Source of the DNA: JACKOB01 sp024234575
GTDB taxonomy: Bacteria; Pseudomonadota; Gammaproteobacteria; Pseudomonadales; Oleiphilaceae
Assembly: GCA_051208035.1 (NCBI GenBank)
Contig: JBPJFZ010000007.1
Span: 199,973 to 263,972 of the forward strand
Direction: 5' to 3'
Length of the DNA: 64,000 bases
Both the position numbers and the translations under genes were made by a program. Shown piece by piece: positions 24,208-32,558 of the stretch (positions within the stretch are counted from its first letter, which is position 1; every line of letters begins with the position of its first letter). Below the pieces are notes generated by a model, which worked only from the letters and a program-made list of their open reading frames with translations, made no database searches and was not told where the DNA came from.

Positions 24208-27200
24208 GATTATCATTTCGATGGAAGACTGTGCTGGGTATTGCACTAATCGAGGCAGTGTTTTTGTTCGTTCTGATTGTCAACTCTCTGTCTATCCTGC
24301 GGCAATCACATTCCGAGCAGATTGAGCAGCGCGCTGCTACCCTGGCGAGATTGTTTGCTGCTGCCACGACCGACGCGGTGCTATCCACGGATCTGGCCAC
24401 GCTTGAGTCGATGATTGCTGAACTGGCCTCTAATCGTGAGGTGCTTTATGTCAGAGTCTACGGAAATTCAGGTTTGCTGGCCGAGTCTGTGGGTATGTCG
24501 ACTCCCCAACAAGTCCCTGATCAGAATGCAGGTTTAGTGTCTTACACGATTAAAGAAAGTATTCGGGTTGATAAAGAGGTTTACGGCAGTGTCGAGCTAG
24601 CCCTGGATACCTCTGACGTTAACGCGGTGTGGAACACGGCTCGCAGAGAAAGCATCAACATCGCTTTGTTAGAGGTATTACTGGTGGCAATAGCCTCATT
24701 GGTACTCGGCAACTACCTGACCCGTCATCTTGGTCGTCTCCGCAACGGTATCGAGTCTATACAAAAAGGTAACTTTGAGCTGATTGAAAGCGATCAAAGC
24801 CAGGATGAGATTGGCGAAACCATTCACGCTTTCAATTCGCTGAGTCTTGAGTTGAAGTCTTCCCATCAGATGAATCTGACAGCGATACAGCAAACCCGTG
24901 AACTGGCTAATCGGCTTAGCCGAAAAGAGCAGTGGTTGCGCGCAGTCATAGATAACATAGCAGACGGTATTATCACTCTCGATGAGCGTGGAATTATCCG
25001 CTCGGCAAATGTGCCCGCGCAAAAAATATTAGGCTACCGTAACGAGGAGCTGAAAGGACTTTCTTATGATTTGATCATTCTTGATGAACGACAAAGGGAG
25101 CGTGTAAGCCGTTTTATCCAAACTTCCCGTAAAGACAGTGGCAACTTTGCCACGGCACAGCATCATAACGAGGTAGGTTATCGGCGTGATGGCATGCCAT
25201 TTTCTATGGATCTGACGCTGAGTTTTGCGCGTTTCGAGGATCAGGATGTTTTCATCATGCTAGTCAGGGACTTAACCTGGCAAAGACAGGTTGAGCAACA
25301 AGCCCTTATCAGCGAGACGATAAAAAGTGGTATGTTGGAGGCCAGTCTTTCTGCGGTTATCGCAATCGATGAGCATGACAATATCATTGAGTTTAATCCC
25401 GCCGCTGAAAAAATATTTGGGCACAGTAAAGAAGATGTCATGGGCAAGGAGATGGCTGGGATCATCTTGCCTGAACGATTTAGAAAGGCGCATAGCGTCG
25501 GCATGCAAAAGTATCTGAAAACGGGAATCGGCCCGGTATTGAGACAAAGAATTCAGTTGGCAGCGTTAAGAAAAAATGGCGAAGAGTTTCCGGTGGAGCT
25601 GGCGATAACGCCGATTAATGTGGGTGATAGTACGGTTTTTACGGCAGTGCTGGATGATATTACTGAGCGTCTTGAAGGCACACAAAGACTTGAAGAGGCC
25701 AAAGAAAGTGCTGATAAAGCCAATCTAGCGAAGTCGCGTTTTTTGGCCTCAATGAGCCACGAAATTAGAACGCCATTAAACGTGATTCTTGGCATGGTTG
25801 AGTTAATGCAGGGTACCGGATTAAACGCTCAACAACGCAGGCTTATTCAGTCAGCTGAGAACGCAGGTAGAAATTTACTCGAAGTTATTAACGATGTTTT
25901 GGATTTGTCGAAAATTGAAGCAGGAAAAATGAAAGCTCATCCTGTACGTTTTAGCCCTGCCCGAATAATTGAGGAAACGGCTGAATTGTTTCAGCAAAGA
26001 GTGTGGTCCAAAAAACTAGGAATTCATGTTGTTATTACACGCGAGGTGCCATCGAGTATCTATGCCGATGTAACTTTTTTTAAGCAAATTGCCATCAATC
26101 TCGTGTCAAATGCTATTAAATTTACGGAAACCGGTGGTTTACTGTTGAAGTTGCAGGTTGAAACGGTAAGAAACGAAAGTGTATTGCTGCTAGAAGTGCA
26201 AGATACAGGTAAAGGTATCAGTAAAGAAAAACAGAGCCAAATATTTGAGGAGTTTACTCAGCTGCATACCGTGTCTGATGGGACCACCGGCACAGGGTTA
26301 GGGTTGGTCATTTGTCAGCAATTATCACAACTAATGCAGGGAGAGCTTTCATTTCGTAGCGCTGAAGAAAAAGGTTCGTGTTTCAGTTTGCGTTTACCAT
26401 TGCCGGCCACTTATCTGCCTGTTGCCGAGTATCCATACTCTGCAAATCATTGCATTGTGTTGTATTCAACCGACGAACTGTGGCGAAAGCACTATGCCGA
26501 GCAGCTCGGTTCCTGGGGCATAAAAGTGTTTACTTGTTACTCTGCTAGAGAGTTTTTTAAGGTGCTTGAGCTGCAAGCCGAGCAAGTGGACGTCTTACTA
26601 TTTGATTATGCTGTTATTAAAGAAGAGTTGAATCCTATCCTGGATAAGGTCAACGAAGTCTATCCAGGCAAGTTTGGCATATTACTGTCGCGGCGCAATA
26701 CGGCAGAGCCATTACAATGCAAGTCTCAGATCAATGGCGTGCTGGATGAGCCATCCAGGAGATTCCGTCTGGCAACCTCGTTGTTGGCTGCCCTTCACCA
26801 CACGCCTTGGCGTGGGCTGCCGTTACAAATCGAAACGACGGGTGGCAAACAGAGCGCCGCGCAGAGCCTGACGGGACGAATTCTTCTTGTTGAGGATAGC
26901 GAAGCCAATAGAATTATTGCTGAGGCATTCTTGGCTCAGGTGGGATATGAAGTTGTCAAAGCGGTCGATGGTTTAGAGGCTATCAAGATTTTAAGAAAAT
27001 CTCGATTTGACCTGGTACTGATGGATATGCGCATGCCGAATTTAGGGGGGCTTGAAGCTACAAAGATTATTCGGGATGAAAAGCTGGCGATTGACACGCC
27101 AATCATTGCTTTAACCGCACATGCACTTACGCAAGAAAAAGAGGCCTGTCTGACTGCGGGTATGCAGGACTTTCTGACTAAACCAATTGATAAGACAGTG

Positions 27201-27686
27201 CTACTTAAAACGGTTAATCATTGGCTAAGCTGCGGTTATGGTCAGGATGGTGATGCCACTGTTCACCCTTCGGGAGAGATATCATCGCCAGATAAGTCTG
27301 ATACGGCGATAAATATTGGTATCGATATAATTGATCGAGCCGCATTAATTCAGGAAAAATCGATCGAGCAACTCATCGAAGATACGAGCGATGCCGCAGC
27401 ACGGCGAATGCTGAATATTTTTGATACCGAAGCACGCAAGCGCGTGCTAGCCATCGCCGAATGTATTAAGAAAAGTGATTACGAACAGGTAGAAACATCG
27501 GTACATGCACTTAAGAGCAGCGCTCAGACTTTTGGAGCTTACCGTTTGCATCTATTGGCTAAAGAAGCCGAGTCTTGCTGCCGAGCGGGACGTTTTGACG
27601 AAGCATTTCGTTATTGTGACAGACTCGAGACGTTGGTAAACGAATCTCTCGATGAATTGGAGAAGCAGTTTGGCTATCGATCCTAA
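24204..27686 (+). CDS. hybrid sensor histidine kinase with PAS, REC and Hpt domains
   Basis: 1160 aa. Order: TM helix about 8-30, periplasmic segment, TM helix about 150-172, HAMP, two PAS domains (about 240-360 and 370-490), HisKA with His519 (MSHEIRTPLN), and HATPase (NLVSNAIKF, DTGKGI, GTGLGL). A degenerate receiver follows (about 750-870), then an intact receiver with Asp941 (LMDMRMPN), then an Hpt domain with His1101 (VHALKSSAQTFG). The start is GTG 24204, preceded by AGGAGAG. It should relay phosphate His-Asp-His to a downstream receiver, most plausibly the SypE-like protein or the sigma-54 regulator in the same operon. It is comparable to RscS/SypF or LuxQ. Confidence 0.93.
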   Translation: MRLSFRWKTVLGIALIEAVFLFVLIVNSLSILRQSHSEQIEQRAATLARLFAAATTDAVLSTDLATLESMIAELASNREVLYVRVYGNSGLLAESVGMSTPQQVPDQNAGLVSYTIKESIRVDKEVYGSVELALDTSDVNAVWNTARRESINIALLEVLLVAIASLVLGNYLTRHLGRLRNGIESIQKGNFELIESDQSQDEIGETIHAFNSLSLELKSSHQMNLTAIQQTRELANRLSRKEQWLRAVIDNIADGIITLDERGIIRSANVPAQKILGYRNEELKGLSYDLIILDERQRERVSRFIQTSRKDSGNFATAQHHNEVGYRRDGMPFSMDLTLSFARFEDQDVFIMLVRDLTWQRQVEQQALISETIKSGMLEASLSAVIAIDEHDNIIEFNPAAEKIFGHSKEDVMGKEMAGIILPERFRKAHSVGMQKYLKTGIGPVLRQRIQLAALRKNGEEFPVELAITPINVGDSTVFTAVLDDITERLEGTQRLEEAKESADKANLAKSRFLASMSHEIRTPLNVILGMVELMQGTGLNAQQRRLIQSAENAGRNLLEVINDVLDLSKIEAGKMKAHPVRFSPARIIEETAELFQQRVWSKKLGIHVVITREVPSSIYADVTFFKQIAINLVSNAIKFTETGGLLLKLQVETVRNESVLLLEVQDTGKGISKEKQSQIFEEFTQLHTVSDGTTGTGLGLVICQQLSQLMQGELSFRSAEEKGSCFSLRLPLPATYLPVAEYPYSANHCIVLYSTDELWRKHYAEQLGSWGIKVFTCYSAREFFKVLELQAEQVDVLLFDYAVIKEELNPILDKVNEVYPGKFGILLSRRNTAEPLQCKSQINGVLDEPSRRFRLATSLLAALHHTPWRGLPLQIETTGGKQSAAQSLTGRILLVEDSEANRIIAEAFLAQVGYEVVKAVDGLEAIKILRKSRFDLVLMDMRMPNLGGLEATKIIRDEKLAIDTPIIALTAHALTQEKEACLTAGMQDFLTKPIDKTVLLKTVNHWLSCGYGQDGDATVHPSGEISSPDKSDTAINIGIDIIDRAALIQEKSIEQLIEDTSDAAARRMLNIFDTEARKRVLAIAECIKKSDYEQVETSVHALKSSAQTFGAYRLHLLAKEAESCCRAGRFDEAFRYCDRLETLVNESLDELEKQFGYRS

Positions 27687-29223
27687 GCTTTATACGGTCG
27701 TATCATCGCGGGTGTTGTTACACGACACCATTCGCGACGTACGGAAGAAAGTGCTGATTCTGCTGAATAGAAAAATACGGCAGGCCGATATTCTTGATAA
27801 TCTGAAGTTAGTCATTTCTGAATATTTTAGTAATGTTATCAAGCACAGTTCCGAGGCGACGGAGATCGCTGTTTTGTTTTGTGATGAACCGGCGATGCTG
27901 GTGCTGGAAGATAATGGCGAAGCAATCAACCAGCTTTTAGCAGCGGCACCTTCTATGTCGGCACTCACGCTGGATAATTCTCTGCACGAGTCGGGAATGG
28001 GGCTCGCGTTAATAAAAGAGTTGTTTCCGTCTTACCGCTACGAGGCAAAAGACGCAGAAATGGGTAGAAGTAACAATCGCTTATGGATACCGCTGCCATT
28101 TTGTCTAAAAATGAAAGTTGTAGTGATTGATGATGATCTTGCGCAGTTGAGTTTACTCGAGGCGTATTTGGAAGAGGATTATGATGTCATTACTTTTGAT
28201 AATCCCCTGCAAGCACTTGAAGAATTGCCCTCAATAGGCTGCGATCTCATTATCTGTGATATTAAAATGCCAGAGATGAATGGTTTACGCTTGCGTGAAA
28301 AGGTGCTTGCGACCAGTGCAATGCGTCTTACCCCTTTTATTTTTTTATCCGGCGCCGGAGAAGATGAAATACAGCGCACGGCCGCCCACCTTTTGATTGA
28401 TGATTTTGTACAAAAACCGGTCAATAAAAGTACGCTGATTAATACCGTGTGCCGAATTATTAAACGCTCGCAAGATATTCGTGAAAGTCATGATGCGGCA
28501 TTGGATAAAGCGTTGACGCATAGTTTATGGAACGCTTTGCCGGACAAGATAGGCCAGTATGAGTGTGATGCCAGTTATCGGGTCGCAACGAGAGGCGGGG
28601 GGGATTTTATTTTCGTTGAAAAACGGAACCAAAGTACCTTGATTGTATTGGGTGATCTGATGGGACATGGCGAGCAAGCCAAGTTTTTCTCCTTTGCTTT
28701 GTCAGGTTATTTACACGGGCTATGTCTGGCCTTATCAAACTCCGGTTCAGTGAGTGATCTACTTTCCGGCTTGTCATCAAGAATCCAGTGCAGTCAGGTC
28801 TTGGCTAATACGTTGGTGACCTGTCTTGTGATGGAAGTGTTCGAAGGGGGCCGCATAGATATTGCCTCGGGGGGGCATCCCCCGCCTCTGTTGGTTGACG
28901 CGCAAGGTAATAGTAGAGCAATCGATGTGGGAGGGATGTTACCTGGCCTCTCAGATAGCCCGGATTACCAGATGATCAGTCTCTCACTACAACCAAGTGA
29001 GACATTGCTGGCCTATACTGACGGCCTGATCGAAGGTGGCTTGAGTTCTTTAGCTGGTGCCGAAAGACAGGATTTATCTAAGTTGGCAGTGCTGTTGCGG
29101 GAGGGACATGCTGACTCGAAAAAGTGTCGTGCTGGCTATTTATTACAGGCGTTGATGGCTGATTTTACCTGCGATTTGCCAGATGACGTCACATTAGTCA
29201 GCATTGGCTTTGATGCCGGCTAA
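27652..29223 (+). CDS. RsbW-like kinase - receiver - PP2C phosphatase protein, SypE-like
   Basis: 523 aa with three modules. Residues about 10-150 are an anti-sigma-factor-type HATPase (LVISEYFSNVIKHSS N-box, SGMGLALIKEL). Residues about 152-275 are a receiver with the phospho-Asp in LIICDIKMPEMNG. Residues about 310-523 are a SpoIIE/PP2C phosphatase (GGGDFIF, LGDLMGHGEQAK, SGGHPPPLL, AYTDGLIEGG). This is exactly the architecture of V. fischeri SypE, which phosphorylates and dephosphorylates the STAS protein SypA. A TTG at 27670 with GGAG 7 bases upstream is an alternative start. It overlaps the kinase gene by 35 bp, indicating coupled translation. Confidence 0.9.
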   Translation: MNWRSSLAIDPKLYTVVSSRVLLHDTIRDVRKKVLILLNRKIRQADILDNLKLVISEYFSNVIKHSSEATEIAVLFCDEPAMLVLEDNGEAINQLLAAAPSMSALTLDNSLHESGMGLALIKELFPSYRYEAKDAEMGRSNNRLWIPLPFCLKMKVVVIDDDLAQLSLLEAYLEEDYDVITFDNPLQALEELPSIGCDLIICDIKMPEMNGLRLREKVLATSAMRLTPFIFLSGAGEDEIQRTAAHLLIDDFVQKPVNKSTLINTVCRIIKRSQDIRESHDAALDKALTHSLWNALPDKIGQYECDASYRVATRGGGDFIFVEKRNQSTLIVLGDLMGHGEQAKFFSFALSGYLHGLCLALSNSGSVSDLLSGLSSRIQCSQVLANTLVTCLVMEVFEGGRIDIASGGHPPPLLVDAQGNSRAIDVGGMLPGLSDSPDYQMISLSLQPSETLLAYTDGLIEGGLSSLAGAERQDLSKLAVLLREGHADSKKCRAGYLLQALMADFTCDLPDDVTLVSIGFDAG

Positions 29224-29325
29224 ATTATCCCTTACACACGTAACATGCTCTAGTTTCTATGGCGCCCCGTCGATATCCCTCTAAACTATAAGTTAGTTTG
29301 AAATCGCAACGGATAAACATGCCTA

Positions 29326-30723
29326 ATGAAAAAAAGAATACTGTTAGTTGAAGACAGCCCGTCATTGGCGGCGGTCTATGAAAGTTATCTCGAAAACAAC
29401 GATTATGCGGTTTCGCTGGTAGAAACAGGCAAAGAGGCCATGTTGCGTTTAATGCAATCGCCCCCCGATGTGGTGCTCTTGGATCTTAAGCTTCCAGATA
29501 TGGATGGCATGGATATCTTGTGCTACATCCACGACAACGGATTACCTTGCGAAGTCATTATCATCACCGCGCATGGTTCGATTGATGTGGCTGTCGATGC
29601 TATGCAAAATGGTGCCTTTGACTTTCTAGTCAAACCCTTTGACGCCAAAAGACTTACCGTCACAGTGGGCAATGCGCTAGAGCACCGCACCTTATCAAAA
29701 GAAGTGGAAAGCTACCGCGAGAGCTTTAGTCGACACCATTATGAAGGCTTTATAGGCGAGTCTTTGCCAATGCAGGCGGTTTATCGCATCATTGATAGTG
29801 CTGCACCGAGCAATGCTACCGTGTTTATTACTGGCGAAAGTGGCACGGGCAAAGAGGTCTGTGCCAATGCGATTCATAGTCGCAGTCCCAGGAAAAATGC
29901 CCCGTTTATCGCCCTCAACTGTGGTGCAATTCCCAAAGATTTGATGGAAAGCGAAATCTTTGGGCATGTGAAAGGGGCCTTCACCGGCGCTCAGGCGGCA
30001 CGAGACGGTGCGGCTACGAGGGCGAGTGGGGGGACACTTTTTTTGGATGAGATCTGTGAAATGGATCTCGATTTGCAAACCAAACTACTGCGCTTTATCC
30101 AGACGGGTACTTTCCAGAAAGTCGGAGGTAGCCAGTTAGAGACAGTTGATGTCCGATTTTTATGTGCCACCAACCGCGATCCCTGGGTTGAGGTTTCTGA
30201 AGGGCGTTTTAGGGAAGATCTTTATTACCGATTACATGTTATTCCGGTTGAGTTGCCCCCTTTGCGCGCAAGGGAGACAGACGTGAAGTTGTTAATGGAT
30301 TCGCTATTACGTAAATATAACGATGAAGAAGGCAAATCATTTTCTGGTTACTCCGCTGAGGCGACGGCATTAATGATGGAGTTTCCCTGGCCGGGCAATG
30401 TGCGTCAGCTGCAAAATGTAGTCCGCAATATTGTCGTACTGAATAACGGTGAGAAAGTAGAAGTCGAGATGATTCCGCCGCCGGTGCGTGTGCCGGGAAG
30501 TATAGCGCCTAAAGCTCTCAAAACACCGCCAATGAGGGCGCCAACGGCTGTGCATGATACTCATGCCGCTATCCGTGTCGAGGGGGTTAGACCGCTTTGG
30601 GAAGTCGAAAAAGAGGCGATCGAAAAAGCAATAGAGTATTGCGAGGGTAATATCCCAAAAGCTGCGGCGCTGCTTGATGTCAGTGCCTCGACAATTTATC
30701 GGAAACGGGAAAAGTGGCAATAA
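29326..30723 (+). CDS. LuxO/SypG-type sigma-54-dependent response regulator
   Basis: 465 aa. Receiver domain (about 1-120) with phospho-Asp53 (LLDLKLPDMDG); AAA+ sigma-54 activation domain (about 145-370) with Walker A GESGTGKE, the sigma-54-contacting GAFTGA loop, Walker B GGTLFLDE and R-finger FREDLYYRL; Fis-type HTH at the end (NIPKAAALLDVSASTIYRK). The central and HTH segments closely follow Vibrio LuxO. It should activate the sigma-54 promoters listed here by binding the TTGCA-N3-TGCAA-like sites; LuxO is recalled to bind that sequence. It is the last gene of the regulatory operon, about 100 bp after the SypE-like gene. Confidence 0.93.
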   Translation: MKKRILLVEDSPSLAAVYESYLENNDYAVSLVETGKEAMLRLMQSPPDVVLLDLKLPDMDGMDILCYIHDNGLPCEVIIITAHGSIDVAVDAMQNGAFDFLVKPFDAKRLTVTVGNALEHRTLSKEVESYRESFSRHHYEGFIGESLPMQAVYRIIDSAAPSNATVFITGESGTGKEVCANAIHSRSPRKNAPFIALNCGAIPKDLMESEIFGHVKGAFTGAQAARDGAATRASGGTLFLDEICEMDLDLQTKLLRFIQTGTFQKVGGSQLETVDVRFLCATNRDPWVEVSEGRFREDLYYRLHVIPVELPPLRARETDVKLLMDSLLRKYNDEEGKSFSGYSAEATALMMEFPWPGNVRQLQNVVRNIVVLNNGEKVEVEMIPPPVRVPGSIAPKALKTPPMRAPTAVHDTHAAIRVEGVRPLWEVEKEAIEKAIEYCEGNIPKAAALLDVSASTIYRKREKWQ

Positions 30724-30761
30724 TGACTAAGTAACAGCCCCTGCTACGTTGGGGCTATATG

Positions 30762-30788
30762 AGTGCCTGATTGGTCAGGCACTTCTTT
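30762..30788 (+). terminator. rho-independent terminator after the regulator gene
   Basis: A 9-bp stem AGTGCCTGA/TCAGGCACT with a 4-nt TTGG loop is followed by a short T-rich tail. A second hairpin (AGCCCC/GGGGCT, 30736-30756) lies just upstream. It sits between the convergent regulator and integrase-like genes. Confidence 0.7.
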
Positions 30789-30804
30789 AGGTTAGATGCT
30801 GTTA

Positions 30805-31167
30805 TCAGCAAGACCCTGTTGGTGTTAGCGGCTTTTGTAAGACTTCATCATAGAAGAAGTCGATCGCCAGTTTGGCCTGGTTTAGCTTCGCCTTGGATAC
30901 GCGAAGTTTGGTTGCCAGGTAAACGAAAAATGCTTTCACTTGCTTTTGACCCAATAATGCTGGGCTTTTGAGATCGTTAAAAATAATAAAGCGGTTAATC
31001 CAGTGGCGATAGTTTTGTTCTGTTCTGCTGTTAAAATGTTGCTCTTCTATCGCGTGCTCTAACTTAGTAAGCAACTCTGGCTCACAGAATTCGATGGGTG
31101 AAGACTCGTTAACTGAGTCGTCGTGATAATCAAAATCTTCTGACAAAATCTTTTCTGCTAGTTCCAT
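30805..31167 (-). CDS. stand-alone integrase N-terminal SAM-like (core-binding) domain protein
   Basis: 120 aa. After an acidic N terminus, residues about 35-115 resemble the SAM-like DNA-binding domain of tyrosine recombinases, especially integron/phage integrases (SRTEQNYRHWINRFIIFND, QVKAFFVYLATKLRVSKAKLNQAKLAIDFFYDEVL). No catalytic domain with the R-H-R-Y residues follows. The stop is immediately downstream and the next sequence is the terminator of the regulator gene. It could be a truncated integrase or a dedicated DNA-binding protein that reused the domain. GGGGT lies upstream of the ATG. Confidence 0.75.
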   Translation of the reverse strand: MELAEKILSEDFDYHDDSVNESSPIEFCEPELLTKLEHAIEEQHFNSRTEQNYRHWINRFIIFNDLKSPALLGQKQVKAFFVYLATKLRVSKAKLNQAKLAIDFFYDEVLQKPLTPTGSC

Positions 31168-31466
31168 GGTGATACCCCGTTATCGTTCTTATTATAATTT
31201 TCGGGGGATTGTATTACATGAAAATGACATTTGTAAAATTACAAAAAAATAAAATTTGAATGTTGAGGCAACAGGTTCTGCGAAATGTCGTTTTTAGCTT
31301 GGTAGCAGGCAAATAAAATAATAACGATTAAAATACACGGCAGAAATAGGATTAGCTCTGCCGTTTACGGCATTTCATTGTCATGGCAAGAAACTTTAGC
31401 AATAAAAAAGGCAGGTTTCCCTGCCTTTCGTTCGGCGTCCGAAGACTTAGCGTCGATCAATTGAAA
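31168..31466. other. AT-rich intergenic region with two hairpins
   Basis: About 300 bp without a gene. An inverted repeat CGGCAGA/TCTGCCG occupies 31338-31363, and the terminator of the acyl-CoA-binding protein lies at 31407-31428. The left part, ahead of the integrase-like gene, is AT-rich and probably contains its promoter; no specific boxes could be assigned. Confidence 0.4.
31407..31428 (-). terminator. terminator after the acyl-CoA-binding protein gene
   Basis: AAAGGCAGG/CCTGCCTTT, a 9-bp perfect stem with loop TTTC, flanked by A-runs and T-runs on both sides. On the minus strand the stem is followed by a T-run, as expected for the gene at 31727-31467. Confidence 0.85.
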
Positions 31467-31727
31467 CTATTTCATTGAGTCAATTTTATCGATATATCTT
31501 TGCATGGCATCTTCTTTAGAAACACCTTTTAGTTTTTCCCAGGCACCATATTTTGCTTTGCCAACCAGATCCATCATGCCTGGCTTCTTGCCGTGGACGT
31601 CACCTTCGGTGGCTTGTTTGAAGAGTGAGTACATTTCCAGCTTCAAATCGTTGGAGGGCTTAAAATCACCTTCTGCGTTTTGAACATAGTTTACCGATTC
31701 TTCAAACTTCTTTTTCAGGTCGCTCAT
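31467..31727 (-). CDS. acyl-CoA-binding protein (ACBP)
   Basis: 86 aa, the normal length of a free-standing ACBP. It carries the family signature: LKLEMYSLFKQATEGDV, then the conserved KPGMMDLVGKAKYGAWEKLKGVSKEDAMQRYI split over helices 2-4. The residues equivalent to the CoA-contacting Tyr and Lys are present. ACBPs bind long-chain acyl-CoA esters in the cytosol and are common in eukaryotes but patchy in bacteria. GAGGAAA precedes the ATG. Monocistronic, with its own terminator. Confidence 0.93.
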   Translation of the reverse strand: MSDLKKKFEESVNYVQNAEGDFKPSNDLKLEMYSLFKQATEGDVHGKKPGMMDLVGKAKYGAWEKLKGVSKEDAMQRYIDKIDSMK

Positions 31728-31948
31728 GAAATTTCCTCAGCTGCGTTTGGGTATCTGTCAATTGTGACAACATTATAGACGCAACTCTGGGCTGAGGCCA
31801 TTGGCCAAGCACTCGATTGTTCGTAGAGGAAAAGCCAATAGTGAAATGGGTACAGTCTTTCTGTTTTTGCCAAAATGCGCTACTCTCGCGTCTGCATTCG
31901 GTAGACTCACTCGGCAGACTGCTTTGACAGGGTTTTTTTAAGGCCGAG

Positions 31949-32479
31949 ATGGACGACCCTTTTTTAAATTCGACTTGGATTATGACCATGAGCAAGAAAA
32001 ACCAGATGAATACCATTGTTAGCAAAATTAATGTGCTGCCAGATTTTTTGCGTTCGCGCGCGCTGACGACTTTTTTTGGTAAAACAGTGAAGTTAACAGG
32101 CACGGTAGGTATTTCGGTGGATGAGCTGACCGAAAAACGCGCCATCATCTCGGTTAAGAACAAAAAGAAAGTACAGAATCATATTGGTTCGGTGCATGCG
32201 GTGGCCAATATTCTGATTGCTGAGTCTGCAACGGGTTACCTGGTTGGCATGAACATTCCTGATACGAGCCTGCCGGTAATCAAGACTATCAAGGCAGATT
32301 ACGTGAAGCGCGCGAAGGGCGATATGAAAGCAGTTGCGACCCTGACAGATGAGCAGATCAAACTCATCCAGTCTACTGAGAAGGGCGAAACCGTTGTTAA
32401 AGTGACGGTCACCGATGGCGAAGGTAAAGAGCCGGTAATTATGGAAATGGTTTGGGCGTGGACACCGAAGAAGCGCTGA
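31949..32479 (+). CDS. DUF4442 hotdog-fold protein
   Basis: 176 aa or 165 aa, depending on whether translation starts at ATG 31949 or 31982. The body has the DUF4442/PaaI-like hotdog features: KNKKKVQNHIGSVHAVANILIAESATGYLVG, where the HIGSVHA segment corresponds to the thioesterase hotdog helix, and SLPVIKTIKADYVKRAKGDMKAVATLT. The family is predicted to bind acyl-thioesters, but its reaction is undefined. It is divergent from the ACBP gene, which also handles acyl-CoA. A paired role in fatty-acyl metabolism is plausible but inferred. Confidence 0.85.
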   Translation: MDDPFLNSTWIMTMSKKNQMNTIVSKINVLPDFLRSRALTTFFGKTVKLTGTVGISVDELTEKRAIISVKNKKKVQNHIGSVHAVANILIAESATGYLVGMNIPDTSLPVIKTIKADYVKRAKGDMKAVATLTDEQIKLIQSTEKGETVVKVTVTDGEGKEPVIMEMVWAWTPKKR

Positions 32480-32488
32480 GACCCTTAG

Positions 32489-32532
32489 GTGCAAAGAGCT
32501 TGTGGGGGCGAGCGCTCCCAAGTTCTCTGCAC
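32489..32532. terminator. imperfect hairpin between convergent genes
   Basis: GTGCAAAGAGCTTG... and ...CAAGTTCTCTGCAC can pair over about 14 bp with G-T wobbles. It lies between the DUF4442 gene and the convergent pdsS gene. No T-run follows on either strand, so termination is uncertain. Confidence 0.4.
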
Positions 32533-32558
32533 GTTGACCGCCAAGATAACGGTTGTGT

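Noticed and set aside
28860..28880. G7 run in the phosphatase domain as a second contingency tract
   Set aside because: Seven G encoding a conserved SGGHPPP motif is explained by the protein constraint; only the G10 tract at 19563 stands out.
29224..29325. Search for a Qrr-like small RNA next to the LuxO-like gene
   Set aside because: The 100-bp gap has no sigma-54 promoter, hairpin with T-run or recognisable Qrr core.
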